64,000 nucleotides of DNA, from assembly GCF_014633365.1 (NCBI RefSeq), contig NC_068350.1, positions 9,525,922 to 9,589,921 of the forward strand, written 5' to 3'. Positions within the stretch are counted from its first letter, which is position 1; the number at the start of each line of letters is the position of its first letter. Positions 19,322-33,500 of the stretch are shown here, piece after piece. This DNA is from Diospyros lotus. Lineage: Eukaryota; Streptophyta; Magnoliopsida; Ericales; Ebenaceae. Under the pieces are notes generated by a model. It was not told the origin of the DNA, ran no database searches, and saw only the letters and a list, made by a program, of their open reading frames with translations. The translations under genes were made by a program, and so were the position numbers.

Positions 19322-22300
19322 TGTAAGGCTCGTTTCCGAATATTCTCGCTTAACATAGGATACTTGAAAGAATATCATTACAAATATGATATAGAACAAA
19401 ACTGAACTCAAATAACAACTCATTTCATTTATAGCAATAGAAATTTAAATAAGATTTAACTATATTTTCAATATTCCATGACTCTAGACTCGATGGCCAT
19501 ACAAAATAATTTGAGGCTTAAATGCCAATAACATAATAAATCCTTATCACTATAATCCTCACCAAATCACTAAGTAGAATCTTTGAAGTTAAAACACGTC
19601 TCCGTACACCACTATCTCTAAACTGTAGTCCTACTAGACTTGTCCCCAATAACAAACTTTCCTTTACTTAGAATGGCAAAAAAGATCAAGTGAGCCACAA
19701 GACTCAACAAGTTTGCGAAACAATAAACAATATATAGGATCCAAGAATGCGATGACACCAAAAAGAATAATAAATGACTCCACAATTATATACAAGATTC
19801 ATAATTCATGAATTTATCATTCAACTTAAAATATCATGTCACCATGTATCACTATGCAAATGTGCATAAACTTTCAATGTCATTATCAATTATCACAGGC
19901 TCGCAAGCCATCATTCAACACATGCAAGAGTGCATCATTTCATTATCAATATCACTCTTCCCGTCTCTCAAGCCATAAATCGATGCATGAAAAAGTGCAT
20001 AATTTCAATAAAACCTCACAAATAAATATGGAACCAACTTGCTAAGCTATGGCCACCTTGTCCCGCGCCAGGTGCTCTAGGCTACCATTTCTCTCTTCGT
20101 GTAAAATAATAGGTGCACAAAACATATATATATATATATAACATGTACATGTATGCATCGTGTATACATTTGCCAACCACATGTATTTAAATTCTTGTTA
20201 CCGCGATATTCATACTTTCAACATTATTTACCCATACCAGGTATTTTTTCATCATCCGATAAATTCAACATATATTACTTCATAACGTTTACCATATTCA
20301 GGATGTAATTTATGACACAGAAATACTTGATATAATTTATAACACATGAATAATTGTTTAGAGATGCTATTTAATATTAAATCTCGATTCACCAACTGAG
20401 GAGTATTATAAATTTAATAACTAATTTTTTTCCCATCATACGATTGTTGTGATTTCATTTAACCAGTGACAGTATACATTTACTTGCATTCGTGCTCATG
20501 GCTCAAATTCATGATTAATACCCATGCAATCAGAATAATCATACCACGCGAAAATGCCGGTCAAAATAAATCTAAAATTTTTCTAAGGCAAAGGACCAAC
20601 TAGAACATATTTTTGTAAATGTCTTCATTTTAAAAAACCAACTCCCGGTATTTTGATAACTAACATTCATTGTTGTAAGAATGATTTTTAATGAATTTTT
20701 TGAGAAACAAAAGCTATGTATTTCGATGAATTTTTTGAGAAACAGAAGCTATGTATTTCGAGGGTGGTAAAATCGTAAGTGAAAGTTTGTATTAAAACCA
20801 AAATTCTATTTTTTTATTGTTAGGATTTTGATTTTTTTGATATTTTTATTAAAACCAAATAGGGGGTACTTTCTTATTTACATTTATGTATTAAAGTAAA
20901 TGAGAGATAAAATATAAATTAAAGAAAATGAAAATGGATGGGGTGTGAGCAGAGGCTTGCAATCAAGGGCTTATGGGAAGAGCTCGGGATGAGATCGCTG
21001 GCAGAAGCTTACGAAAAGAGCTCGGGAGAGCCTGCAGTTAAGGCTTATGGGAAGAGCTCGAGGTCATGAGTTCGCGGCTTACGGAGAGAGCTCGGAAGAG
21101 CTTAAGGTCATGAGTTTGAGGAAAGGACTTGCAGCCAAAAGCTTACGGAGAAAGCTCGGAAAGAGCTCGCGGAAAGAACTGGAAGGAGGAGCTTGGAAAG
21201 AGTTCGCTGGAACATAAATGCAACTGTATGTGCATATATATATAGGTGGGTTGGCCGAACAAATCAAGGCACTCGAACGACTGTTTAAGCATAAATATGT
21301 TGCGCATTGGCTAGATAGGGCATTGCTCGAATAAAGCTTTACAAATTAGTGAGGGGTAACAACTCGTTACGCATGTGCGTATATGTGTATTTACAAGTGG
21401 GTCTCATATATAGGCGAACAACATATATTTTAAGTTGAGCTTTTATTATTTGTGCGAAACCTCCAAATACCTCAATGAAATCATGCGAATGGTGACTTAG
21501 CATTTTACATTCAAACACAAAACACACACACACACATATATATATAAAAGAGGCATTTGGATGGACAAGGGACATTTGTTAGGGTGAATCAAACCTCGCT
21601 TGAGATATCAAATGGACTTCACAGTAACTAGGGAATTTATACACAAAATAGACACAGTGAAAAACACTAACAACGAGGTGACACAATAAGCGATAGTTTG
21701 CAATATCAAGGAACATAAGGGAACTTGCAGAAAGTTAAGGAAGAAGTAGAAAATCAAGGAAGCTTGCATTGAAATACAGAATATATACATATAAGAGAGC
21801 TCGCATTGAAAATAAGTGGAAGTGCGAGAAGAACTTGACTAAAAAGAAGAAGAAATCCAAGAAGAACATCACCAGCCTCTTCCACTTAACTTACTCCACT
21901 ACAGTAATGAAGAAGGAGAAAAACAACAACAACGTAGCAGCAATGAATGAATAGCGATGAAGAAGAAGAATGCTGAATAAGAAGAAGTAGTCTAAGAAAG
22001 AGAGAGGACAAGAAGAAAGTTGGACGCCATAAATGATACACCAAGGAGGAAATCCTCGGCGTAACAAAGGGGATAAAGGGAGGGCTGCAGGTCTGCCCCC
22101 TGCATCTCATGAAAAATTACTTGACCGCCCCTTACCCTAACAACAGTCAAACGAAAGTCCAATGACACTATTGACATTTGCTGATCAATTTAATTTATTA
22201 TGATTTTCTTTTAAAAATTTCAAATCTCATTTCTCAATTGGATTCAGCCCATGCCGTGGGCCATTCCATGGCCCAACTCACTGGCCCAAATAATTTTCAA

Positions 22301-22531
22301 CATCTAACTCCATTCATAATATAATTAAAATTCTAAACACAACTCAATGCCCCAATTCATTTGGACTTTTCCCACATTTTTTAATCCCATTTGGATGGGT
22401 TATCACATTCTTATTTCCACTTACATTTTATTCCATAAAAAAAAAATTCAATTCTCAATTAATTAAAACAAAAATTTTGAGCCCAAAATAAAATACTCAA
22501 AAACGCCTAGACCCTTTAACACGTCGTTACA
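19322..22531 (-). mobile_element. Solo gypsy-type LTR, 3.2 kb
   Basis: On the minus strand it starts TGTAACGACGTG at 22531 and ends at 19322 (plus-strand TGTAAGGCTCG). The target duplication is AAGAT (19317-19321) / AAGGT (22532-22536), one mismatch. No internal region, primer site or coding domain. The hairpin motif TGAGCC-ACAA-GACTCA (19691-19706), shared with the other large LTRs of the window, supports the class. GAGCTCGG-rich and TATATA segments lie inside. It occupies most of the space between RNR1 and the rhomboid gene. Confidence 0.72.
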
Positions 22532-22536
22532 AAGGT

Positions 22537-24360
22537 GGTGAGGTAGCACGAGACGTAGTGAGGTGAGGCGATGAGACACAAAAGGTATTTTTGTCATTTA
22601 TAATATATTGTGTAGCCCATAAAATACCTATAGCATAGTCCACACATTTATCACCTCATGGATCATAAGTCATGATCGTACAAAATTTTATATGAAGAGT
22701 AGACATAAATGACCTAGCACAAGGAAACTACATATTAATGCTAAATGCGTTTCTTTTTTCCAATTATTTTTCGTTAAAATTAAAAATTAGACACTCCTAA
22801 TTTTACATATTTATTTCTCAATTTCAGCTCATTCTATAACTATTTTATATTTTTACACATTTTCCTTAAAAATTTTAGTGAAATGTGGGAAAATGTTTTG
22901 AAGATTAAACGGCCAAAAAATAGTTTTTAATTTTTTCTTTAATTTTCTATTAAAGGATTAAATCTCTAACGAGAATTTTATAATATGAATAAAAAAATAT
23001 ATTTTTAATTTTTTGTTTTAATTGAATGCTATTATTTTTTAAAATATAAAATATTAAAGTATATTTTATTATAAAATTATAATTAAAAATTAAAAAATAT
23101 TACGACCCTAAATGTGATAGATAGGAATTAACTATAAAATAAAATAAAACCACCACCAAATTAAGCAGTTTGATGAACTTACAAATTGATCCAAAATATT
23201 CTATAATTAGGGAGTGAATTTAATGTTTTAAAATTCCTTTCATATCTTTCGTAATTATATACAAATTTAATGGTAAGAACTTGCGCTAGTAATTTTTAAG
23301 ACCTTAAATTCAAATCTCACGAGTTCATAAGATATCTCTTTAAATTTTACATGATCTATTATCATATTTTTTCGTGTTTAAAGATAAAAGTTTTAATAAT
23401 ACTAAAATAAAAATCTAATAAGGTATTACCAAAACTCTTAAATAATACTGTGGGTATATCTAATGTCATAAATCTCAAATAAGGTTGGCAAGTATATCTT
23501 GCCTGAAGGAACAAGTTAAGCAAGATTGATATAAGGCCTTGAATGCCCCTAAAATCCCAATCTAAAGATTTTGGCAAAAATAAAGAAGAAGAGAGACATG
23601 CCTGCACAAATTCTGCTGCTTTGCAAATGATAGATGGAATAGGGTAATTTTGTGTCAAGCCACACCGCACCCTCGAACCCAGAGACATTTCAACTAGTGA
23701 GCTTGGCGTTGCTAATAAAATTTTGGTCCACAGAGGCCATCAAAATAATGCGATTGCAATATTCCATATAAAAAATTGTGTGAATGAATTGGCTACAATT
23801 ATGTGAATAAAACAAATTGTGTATATTACTCACAAATGTACAGTACAAACATATATATATATACATGTGTATTTAAAATTAATTATACTAATACCCCCTT
23901 ACTTATCTTATTTAATAGGTACAATTTCAGTAATGAAGGTCAATTTACAAGAAGAACCCTAGTAAAAACTAAAAACAGATGGACAGCGCTGATGGAAGTA
24001 AACTTAAAACGTTGGAATTAGTTATGGCTAAGCTGAGTGCATAGCATAGCCCTCGGATCACTCTGGCCGTGGCCGGTGCCCTAGCACGTTAGGTTAGCAG
24101 GTTGCCGATTTGATCAGACTGCAAGAACAGCATTAATCGAGTTAATGCACCAACTTCGTGCAGATAATACAAGACAAAATAAGGAAGGTGCTTTCCTACT
24201 CAAAACAATAATAAAAGGAAAGAGAAGCAATGTGAACATAGCTTTCAGTTATTCCAAATATTGGAACAACATAACATCCCAAGACAGCACGAGTTAATCA
24301 GACTCCACATTACCGTGACTAATAGTAACTTTTAAAGGTTTCTATTGGTATTACAGAAAG
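22537..24360. other. Intergenic region between RNR1 and the rhomboid gene (3' side of RBL)
   Basis: Very AT-rich (22740-23400). At about 23420-23730 a minus-strand segment contains AAGCTCACTAGTTG and, 35 bp on, GGGTTCGAGG, resembling A and B boxes of a tRNA-derived SINE. The limits are not defined and I give that low weight. The RBL 3' UTR must lie in the right part; no poly(A) signal is asserted. Confidence 0.4.
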
Positions 24361-24369
24361 AAACGTATC

Positions 24370-24483
24370 AGTGGGAAACTATAGGAGCATTAGCCCTACT
24401 TACCAAGCAGGATACAGCCTGTCTATCACGGCTCCTTTGAGTAACAACAAAACTCCAATAATGGCATCAACAACAGTGATCAT
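24370..24483 (-). pseudogene. Out-of-frame remnant of the rhomboid C-terminal Cys-rich tail
   Basis: Directly after the stop, another frame reads NDHC, C, stop, CHYW and so on. This lines up with the family tail NDHCSWCHYLSC..., with Trp changed to TGA. About 11 extra bases (CCATTGACGTG) after the GTTGAT codons shift the frame. It shows that the tail once existed and was lost. Confidence 0.6.
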
Positions 24484-24535
24484 TCACGTCAATGGATCAA
24501 CTTTGTGGAAAAGCACAACTAAGCCGACCGTAAAC
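24484..24535 (-). CDS. Rhomboid gene exon 5 (short, premature end)
   Basis: Acceptor TTTTAACAG. Encodes [16 protein letters not shown] and then TGA. In relatives the sequence goes on after the VD with a Cys-rich cytosolic tail; here the last few residues come from an insertion. Confidence 0.8.
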
Positions 24536-27500
24536 CTGTTAAAACAAAATGGGGTCTAAGTCAATTAGGTGATAAACTCAAAACTAGCAAATTTTCAAGG
24601 ATATTTAGGGTAACATCTCAATTAAAGTAAAGAAAACTGGAGAATTAAGGGAATGAATGATTTGATTGTCGTCCAGGACATGGATGAAGGTATATCATGT
24701 GTCATTCAAAAAAGGGAAAACCAAGCAACAACCTTTGCATGTGGGTTACCGTTCATGATTTTCTAATTTGGAGTTGGGAATTGTTTAAATTATTTCCCAA
24801 TATTAGTGCCAAATAAATTTTGATAAGACAAGTTGGACATAATAGAAACAAGTTAAAAAGAGCAGCAGGTTTCATGGATTAATAGAGAATAAAGTTGGAT
24901 GTGAATAACAAAGTAAGCTAGAACTATGCAACTTCATCTACATTACTTGTCGAGAGTCGAGACCATGGACAGCAAGTCAACAGACTCAAGTACTTGTCTG
25001 ATTTAGAAAGAGAAAGAAGATCAAAGTGAAAAATCAGACAATGATTCAAGCTTACCCAACAATAAGAAGGATTACAGAAAGCATCCACAATATGATCTGG
25101 TATATCTTGAATTTAGGTTTGGTTGAAGCAGAGGAATATCCAGGGAGGATATATTGTTGGCTAACCCATCCAAACCAGGGGCGGATCAAAAACACAAACC
25201 CAAGAAGAAATCCAGAAATAAACCCTCCAATATGAGCGAAACTGTCCACATGGGGGAGGATCCCCAATGCTAGATTGATCACAATGACAACCACTAGGGT
25301 CAATAGTCCTGCTACCTGGAAACAGAAATGGGGGTTGTAAGATGAGGAGGCTTAACCAAGAGAGTTACAAATACCATGCTCTTATATCGAAAGCTAATAC
25401 TTAGAGAGCAGACGACACCTTATTAACATATATGGTCCAATTGGTTATTAATTCCGAAAGCATGCCTCCTAATAATCCAAAAAGTGCCCCAGAAGCACCA
25501 ACTGAGATATTAGATTGGATAATAAAGAGTGCTGACAACACACTCCCAGCAAAACCAGAGATCAGATATAGCAACCCTATCCGCACTGCAAAAAAGGCAA
25601 TGCAAGAAAGACACAAGTTTAACATAACTACACAACTTTGACACAGTCAGTAGCATACTGAAGAAGAAGAGAAGAATTTATACTATAATGAGCCCCTGAA
25701 GTGGAGCAGAAAGGAACTCCAGAATGGTCAAACTAGTTCCAATATGTATCTTGCAGACCAAACTAAACATGTACAAAAACTTGTAATTAACCACTATGGA
25801 GAGCGATCACAATATAAGTTAATTTATTACATGTCTCAACAGATAGAAATGGATTTAAAAATATTTCTGACCAAAGTATCTTAAGTTTATAGTAGTTGAC
25901 ATACCCAGATCCCAGAATATAGACAGATCAGAGGATATACCACAATAGCCATCATGACTAGCCAAAACAGAGTCTGATGAAAATTCTGGCTAGGCAGAAA
26001 TGGAATGAGATGGGGATGGTGATCATGTTAAATAATAAGTCAACAATCAAAAAGAAAAAGAAGTACGGCATCTGTAAAATTTCTGGTTTTAAAGCAACCA
26101 ATGCACAATTGTCAAATGACACTACAAGGATCACAGACTTACAGATAAACAATTATTGTAGAATTTCATGAAAACAATGCTCTCCTTGTGATGAATTTTC
26201 AAATACAATAACATCAATTACAACTCAATAGTTGAGAAGTAATGCCATTTCAAACAAAATGTCAAAAATAAGATTGAAGTGTAGGTGAAAATTAACATCC
26301 TCCCAAGTCATACAGCACTTTTGGATATTACCAAAAAAGAAACTGGAAAAATGTTTCATAACTTTGAATTAGCTATTCCTGGCAGCTTAGCCTTATGGAA
26401 CCAAGAACTAAATTCCACCATGCAGACCCAACTTTTAAATAAATCATTTAATTTATTTTCTATTAAACTGATCAAACAATACAGCAAAATAGAAGCAGTG
26501 TTCAATAAAAGAAATATCTGAGCAAGACAAGATTCTAACCTAAAAAAGGAGGTGAAAACCCGACATCTGTTCAAGAAAAGAATAAGGACATGAAAATTTA
26601 ATGAGACTCTAGAAGTGAAAGAAATACAGATATAGTATGTTGGAGATGAAACCCAATTTAGAAAAAAAAGAAAGAAAAATACATCAATAATGTTATCAAC
26701 GTGAAGACAACTTTGAAAGTATCTACTTATAACTGAGCACTGCTAAGGAAAGAACAACTTAGGTCTGAACTGTGTGCTTGTAGGCTTAAAACTGAGTGCT
26801 GCTATGATTTCATGGATTCAACAAAAGTCTTTATCATGCATCCAGTGTGTTAGCAAACTCTCCAAAGATCATGCAGTGACAACTCTTCCATCTACCATTA
26901 CTACTTCATGATGACTCGTATTTTAGTTACTAAACCATGCATAGTGATGAAAGTATGATGTTAGGAAAATACACAGAATAAAATGTAGTTATATAAAATA
27001 GTGATGCTAAAAAGGCATAAGATGCAATACATACCAGAACCAAATTCTTGCTCAAGTCGAATGCCAATTACTAAAAGACTCAACATATTGCCTAGTAAAT
27101 GAAGAACTCCAGCGTGCAGCCAAATACAAGTGATAAGACGCCATCCCTGGTGTCTGTGGACCCCTTCACTCACATCTAATGCCCCCATCTTCTGTAGCCT
27201 AAAGATAAAATCATTGAAAAGGCGGCTTAACAATAACATCAACCATTCTTCACCACCTTATATTAATGTACAAATGGAATGGAAAGATACGAGTCAAAGC
27301 TTATTGCATATGTTCTAATAGCAGAGGATCCAATACACTACACATAATTAGATATCCTGATTACACCAGTATGGTCAAAAGCATTCAAAATCATCTGTAC
27401 AAGATGATTGTAATATCCTAGATTTTCTAAAGGGTTCAAGAGTAATCTTAACTTGAGCCATAGGTGAAATTATCAAAAGATGTTGGGCTTAAGTATAATT

Positions 27501-30500
27501 TCTTACGGTTATCAGTACCAAATCAACAACAGGGAGTGTTCCAGAGTGTAATTATCTAAGGAAAATGATATGGTCATGATGAGCATCTCCAGATAGGATT
27601 TATGGTATTAAAAGAAATCAGAATCGAGATAGTTTTTGGTACAGCTTTGATTTAGACTGAAAAATCGAATCATCGTAGGGGACTCTCGGGAAGTCAACGA
27701 AACCCTGAGAAGACTACAATTTTTCGTAACGATCAATCTAAAGTGGTTTCGAAATGAAACAAAGGTCCCATGAGGATGCAAAGGCGAAATCGTCCATATC
27801 AAGTAAGATTTTAAGTTATTAATTTTGGATTTTCGGTATCGTAACATCAATTAATTTGATGTTCAAGGATGTAATTGTAATCAGAGAATTTCCCAATAGG
27901 ATGAAATTTGGGTTGAAAAGTCTAATTTCTCTTTGCATCATAGTGTAATATATAGATACTAGCGTATACCCATGCCTAAAGGCACGGTGTAAATAATATT
28001 AAGATTAAAATGCAGTTATAATTTATACGTATTATGTTATAATAATTTTACTTGTATTAAACGCTCTACAAAACTCAAATAAGAAACAAACATTTAAGAT
28101 TTATAATATAAGATTCAATAATATTGCAAATCAAAATATAAGAGCAAGTAAAAAAAAAAAATTATAAACATTGAACAAAAAACGGAAATTAAAATTATTG
28201 TATATTTGTTTTTAACGTTTTATAATAAAAAAATTACTAAATCTATATAAAAAATTACATCAGTAAGTGCTCTATAATTTGAACAAATTAAATTAAAAAT
28301 TAAATATCAAACAATACATATCAACCGCCGCCAGCTGCCATGGTTGCGGCCATCAACTGGGGGGAACCCCAGTTCGGGGTTGGAGAACCTTGGGTTCTCC
28401 GACCATGCGTGATCGGAAACTTTTTGATTTTTATATTATTTTAATTTAAAAAAATTATTGTGCCTAAAATAAAAAATAGAATTAATAAAATAAAAAAAGA
28501 ATTAAATAAATAAATTATTTTTGAATATTTGCATCTTTAAGTAACTCAATAGGATAGATTAACCAATTTCATATTTCTTTAAGTCAAAAAGATTCAACAC
28601 TTAAAGATAAAAATATTAAATTTTAAATTAAACTTCTTATTTTGAATAAAGTTTTACATTAAAAACAACATTTGATCATCAATGATTTTAAAAAAAGATT
28701 TTTATTTCTTTTGGAATTGAATTATCTATGTCAAATTCTTATACATTAAAACTTACACAGTTGGTGTTTTTTTATTTAAAAATTTTCAAAAATTAAGTAT
28801 TAAAACATTACATTGTTGAAAATTAAAATTTAAAAATAGAGTCCCCGACCTTGGTATAAAAAAATTACATTTTGGTGTTTTTTTATTTAATTTATTTCAA
28901 ATAAAATTAAGTATTGATATTTAAAAATTTTATATAAATTTTTAAAAATTAAAAATTTAAAAAAATTTTGGAGTCCCAACCGCTGGTGGTCGGGGGCTCC
29001 AAGGGTCCCATTTTCGAGCCTTTGGCATGCTCCTCGAGACCCAAATTGATTTTCAGAATTTTTTTCAATTTTTTTAAAATTTGTTGACATTTTCTCCCTT
29101 TTCCCTATTTTTTCAGTATTTTTTTTTCTCCTTCTCCCTTCTTCTTCCTTCTGCTTCTTCTTCCTACAACACATAGCTGCCGACCACGCACAGCACTGGC
29201 CACCTGCTGGCCTAGCCTCCGCTGGTCGCCGTTGCGGACAACGTCGTATCTGCTGATCGTCCTCGGTCGCCACGCCACAACCGCCATCAGTCGTTCGCTG
29301 CCGCAGGCCAGCTCCCGCGCCTCTGCCTACGCGCACTGACCGCCATCACCGTTCGACCCTGCTACTTTTGGCTGCCAAGCGTTGCCGCATCCGACTGCCG
29401 CACCCAACCGCAGCATCAGCTTTCCACTACGAGCCCACCTCTGGCCGCTCGCTGCTTTAGGCTCCATCGCCGCTGTAATCGACCACTGCTTGCTCTGTAT
29501 ATATCTATATATATGTATATAGAGAGAGAAACTTCAACTCCCTCGCCCACTGCTTGCTTTGTATATATATATAGAGAGAGAGAGGGTCAACCATTGTGGG
29601 TGGGTGGGTATGTGTGTGTGTGTGTATGTATGTGCCTGTGTGTGTATATATATGTATGCGTATCCGTGTGTATATATGTATAGAGAGAGAGGGTCGGCCA
29701 TTGTGGGCAGGTGGGTGTGGGTGTGTGTGTGTGTGTACCTATGTGTGTGTATATATGTATGCGTATGTGTGTGTTGGGGGGGGGGGGGGGATGGCATGGG
29801 TAGGGGTATGTGAGAGAGAGAAAGAGAGAGACAATGAGTGAGGGAGTAGGTGGGTGGGTCTGTGAGAGAAAGGCAATGAGGGGGGACGGGATGGTTTTGG
29901 TTGAGCTGTGGGTGGGAAAATTTTTAATCTCAACCATCAAATGTATTAGAAATTAATCACAGCCATTGAAATGTCTCTCTTGAGACATTTTCAAAAACCT
30001 TCTTGCTTTATTATATATATATATATATATATATACCATAGCAGCAGCAACAAAGCTGTTGTGCGGTAGTCATAGAATCGAACAGCGAGCAGGAGAGGGG
30101 CCACAGTGGCGGCTAGCAGGTAGCAGTGGTGGGCGGCGAGGCCGGCGAAGGCGACAACCAGCATGTTCGTGCGCTGGAAGAGGAAGCAGGGAGGGAGAAG
30201 AAAGAAGAAAAAAAGAAAAAAAAAAGAAAAGAAAATGAAGAAAAATAGAAAAAATATGAAAAAATCTTCAAAAATTTTAGAAATTAATTTGAGGCATGAG
30301 GAGCATGCCCGAGGTCAGAAAATTATTCAAGCACGTGTTTCAAGATCAGGGCACGCATACTAAGGAAACCTGAGATGCTAAGTTAAGATGAGTAAAATTT
30401 CTTAGAAAATTTCAGAAAATTAGGAAAGTTATTTTACGAATTGTTATAGAGAAATATTTAGTTTGGATTTATTGAGGAGAAATGGAGAAAATTAGAGAAA

Positions 30501-33500
30501 AATTATGAGAAAATTAGAATATTGATATCTTTCAATAAATCTGCTAGCCAAGGAATGTTGATGTTTCGAATTGAGTTCGTTAGAAGCCTGGCACGAGAAT
30601 TAAGATGTTATGAGATACGTTCGAGATAAGTGGTACTACTCAACTGAATTTAGTTTCATGAAAGAAGTTTGGCTTGTAAGTGGTTCGACCCAAAACTTAA
30701 TTTTAAATAAATGATTTTATCATGTTGTCATGTCTTGATGTGAATATATTCATGTAGATTGCATTTATATGCTATGATGAAATGTGCATATGTATACGAT
30801 GATATTATTGATCATACATTCGCATAAGGGTTTGAGAGTACGGGTCGGTACCGCTGCTCTTCCAAGGGTGCACCCATACACCTCAGCATATTGCAGGAAG
30901 CCATAAAAATGGGGAGTAACATTAAGGTATGGTCGGGTCAAACCGAAATGAAAAGGAAAATGACATTTTGCATCTATGCACAAAATATGTTTATTGTTCC
31001 CTTATTTAGATGATTCATCATCTAACTTGGGCTTTGTCCCTGAAATATTCAAACGTTCCAGATGGAGATTGTAGCAGAAACGAGAATGAAGAGGCATGAA
31101 ATAGCACTTAGCAAAGTGCATGATGTAATGATTAAATGTTATGTAGCCCATGTATTTAAGTTTTGCTACTTTGAATTCTGAACGTTTTGAGGAATAATGA
31201 TGTATAACCTTATTATTGGTTAATGTTAAAGTTAAGGTTCGATTCTAACTTCCGCATTTGATATTTATGATGATTCTCTTTCGAGATATATGTATGAAAA
31301 TTTTGGGATGGATATAAGGAATGATATAATTTAGCATTAATTTTGAAAGAAAAAAGTTTACTATCCCAAAATTATCTTAAGTTATAACACGCCTAAAAAA
31401 GTGAAGTGTTACAATGATTATATCAACAGAAGGTTCTCTCAAGCTCTCAACCCAGAAAAAATCAATGTAAATGACTGCTAGATAGTTAAGAGAAAGCACC
31501 CCAGAAATAACTCTTGCTGATGTGGAAATATCAAGGTATATGCATGACAAAGATCGCAAGACAAAAATGGGTGAAGTTAAAACAAAACACATTTAAAAGA
31601 TAACATAATAACATCGTCTGAAAATACACACCCACTCTTGTTAATGGAACCCAATAATTGTAGAACCAATAGTCTGTGAGGACAAGAGTCTAACATCTAG
31701 ATTGAGACAATGGTAGTGGAGGATTCCAAGAAAGGACATCAAATCACGTAAACCAACTGAAGCTATAACAAAAGAAGAAAAAAGAAAGAAAAAAAAAAAT
31801 ACAGCAAAGATGATTCATGTCAGGAACAACTAGGATATAACAGTTGACTTAAGTGTACAATATCCAAATTGACAATATTAGCATGTCGGCCATGATTGAA
31901 GATTTTCCCCTTTTTTTTTTGGATTTAAAGATTTTTCCATTTAAGACTGCCAAAATTTGTGAATGGATGCTATAACTGTGAAGAATAAACAAAATGGCAT
32001 TGCTTAGTTAGTAAAAACAACTTTTGTTTGTGAAGTATCATGGGCAAAGGCCTACTAAAAGGCAAAAAGGCCAAATGCAACCCACAATAGTCCCTTGGAG
32101 ATCGTAAGAAGTCCTAAGAAGACTCTAGTCTCCCAAAAACTATAAAAGGTCTCGAGTAGACTCCAGTCTCTTGAAGACCTTAAGCGGTCTGGGTTAGACT
32201 CAATCTCTCGAAGACCATAAAAGGTCCCGGTTGGACTCCATTCTCCCGAAGACAGTAAGAGGTCATGATTTGACTCAATCTCCCGGAGACTGTAAGAGAT
32301 CCTAGGTAGATTCCAATCTCCCAGAGATTGTAAAAGGTCCTAGGAAGACTCTAGTCTCCCGAAGACTAGCTTTACAAACCCCCTCTTTGAAAAGTTTCGA
32401 ACGAAGTGTGAACATGATAACTCTAACATCAGAAAATCCCTCCAAGAATTCTGTAAAGGATAGACCTGATCAACAAAAGTCCTAATCCTAGTTGATCTCA
32501 AAATACTAGGAATGCTTATCACGAACCTCCACACTCCTCTATAAATAGATAAGTCATCATTCCAAAAAAGGTACGCCACTAATACTAATTTAAAAGCTCT
32601 GCAACTTGTTTAAGCATTCTCAGGATTTTGACTTAACCATATGAGTGTTTGCACAGTGATTGCCATGCGCTCTCTAATTGTTCTTTTTCTTGCAGATCCT
32701 AAGCGGCTTGACAACAACATTCCCAAAAAATAAATTTAGTGTTGAATTCAAGTGACAACAATTGGTCTCATCTATGGGAAACATTCAAAAAGCCTAAAGA
32801 AATAAAAATGGTTTACACAATATCTCAAGTCACAGGTAATAGGCACAAGGAAGAGGGTTCTAATGTCGATAGCCCCCCTAATCCCAAACTCTAGGAGGTT
32901 GTTCCATCTGAGGCACCCGGAGCTTCTAGGATGGTCCCTCAAACTATCCCTCTCAACGAGTATGAAGCTTTGAAGTGACACCATGAAAAGAGCACCAAAG
33001 CTCTCCAGGAGATGGCTACCTTCTTCAGAACACTCTCCCGCACACTCCACTTCCTCCCATCCTACAAGATTACATGCTGCCACCATGCGAGAATACAATA
33101 CACAAGCAAACACTTCTCTAGAAGACTAAAAGAGGACTCCAATAGACTAGAAGGAGTATGGGAGAGACAGACAACCATAGAGACCTATGGGAAGACAATA
33201 GGGAAACTCTCTTGGTGAGGGGTCTCTGAGAGAACTTCTTAGGAGACTTGGCCCCTCCCCGAGAGACATCATGTCATGATGAACCGCGGGAGACTATCTC
33301 GCAAGACTATCCAAATCAACCTCGAGCAACTATGATCTAGAGAGGGGAGGAAAAATATCATGAGGTTTGGAAAGTACCACAACAAGAATAACACCTAAAC
33401 TTCAACCAAATCAATCCAATCTCACTGCTCGAGAAGCCAAAGACATGAAAAGAATAGTGGAATAGGTCTTAGAACAAAGGAAACTGGTGCTACAACCCTT

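Larger units (their letters stand above)
27409..31413 (+). mobile_element. Solo gypsy-type LTR (4.0 kb with nested insertion) in rhomboid intron 1
   Basis: It starts TGTAATATCCTAG and ends GAAGTGTTACA. A perfect 5-bp target duplication ATGAT is present on both sides (27404-27408, 31414-31418). No primer site or coding domain. Inside is an unclassified insertion (about 27955-30025). Non-nested LTR sequence is therefore about 1.9 kb. It is in the antisense orientation relative to the host gene. Confidence 0.85.

Noticed and set aside
23420..23730. Possible tRNA-derived SINE (A and B box-like words)
   Set aside because: Boxes are only approximate, no 3' tail or target duplication could be fixed; mentioned only within the intergenic entry.
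29534..29940. ORFs of 81-117 codons rich in His-Thr or Cys-Val
   Set aside because: Products of TG/TA/GA microsatellites; no domain and no splice context.
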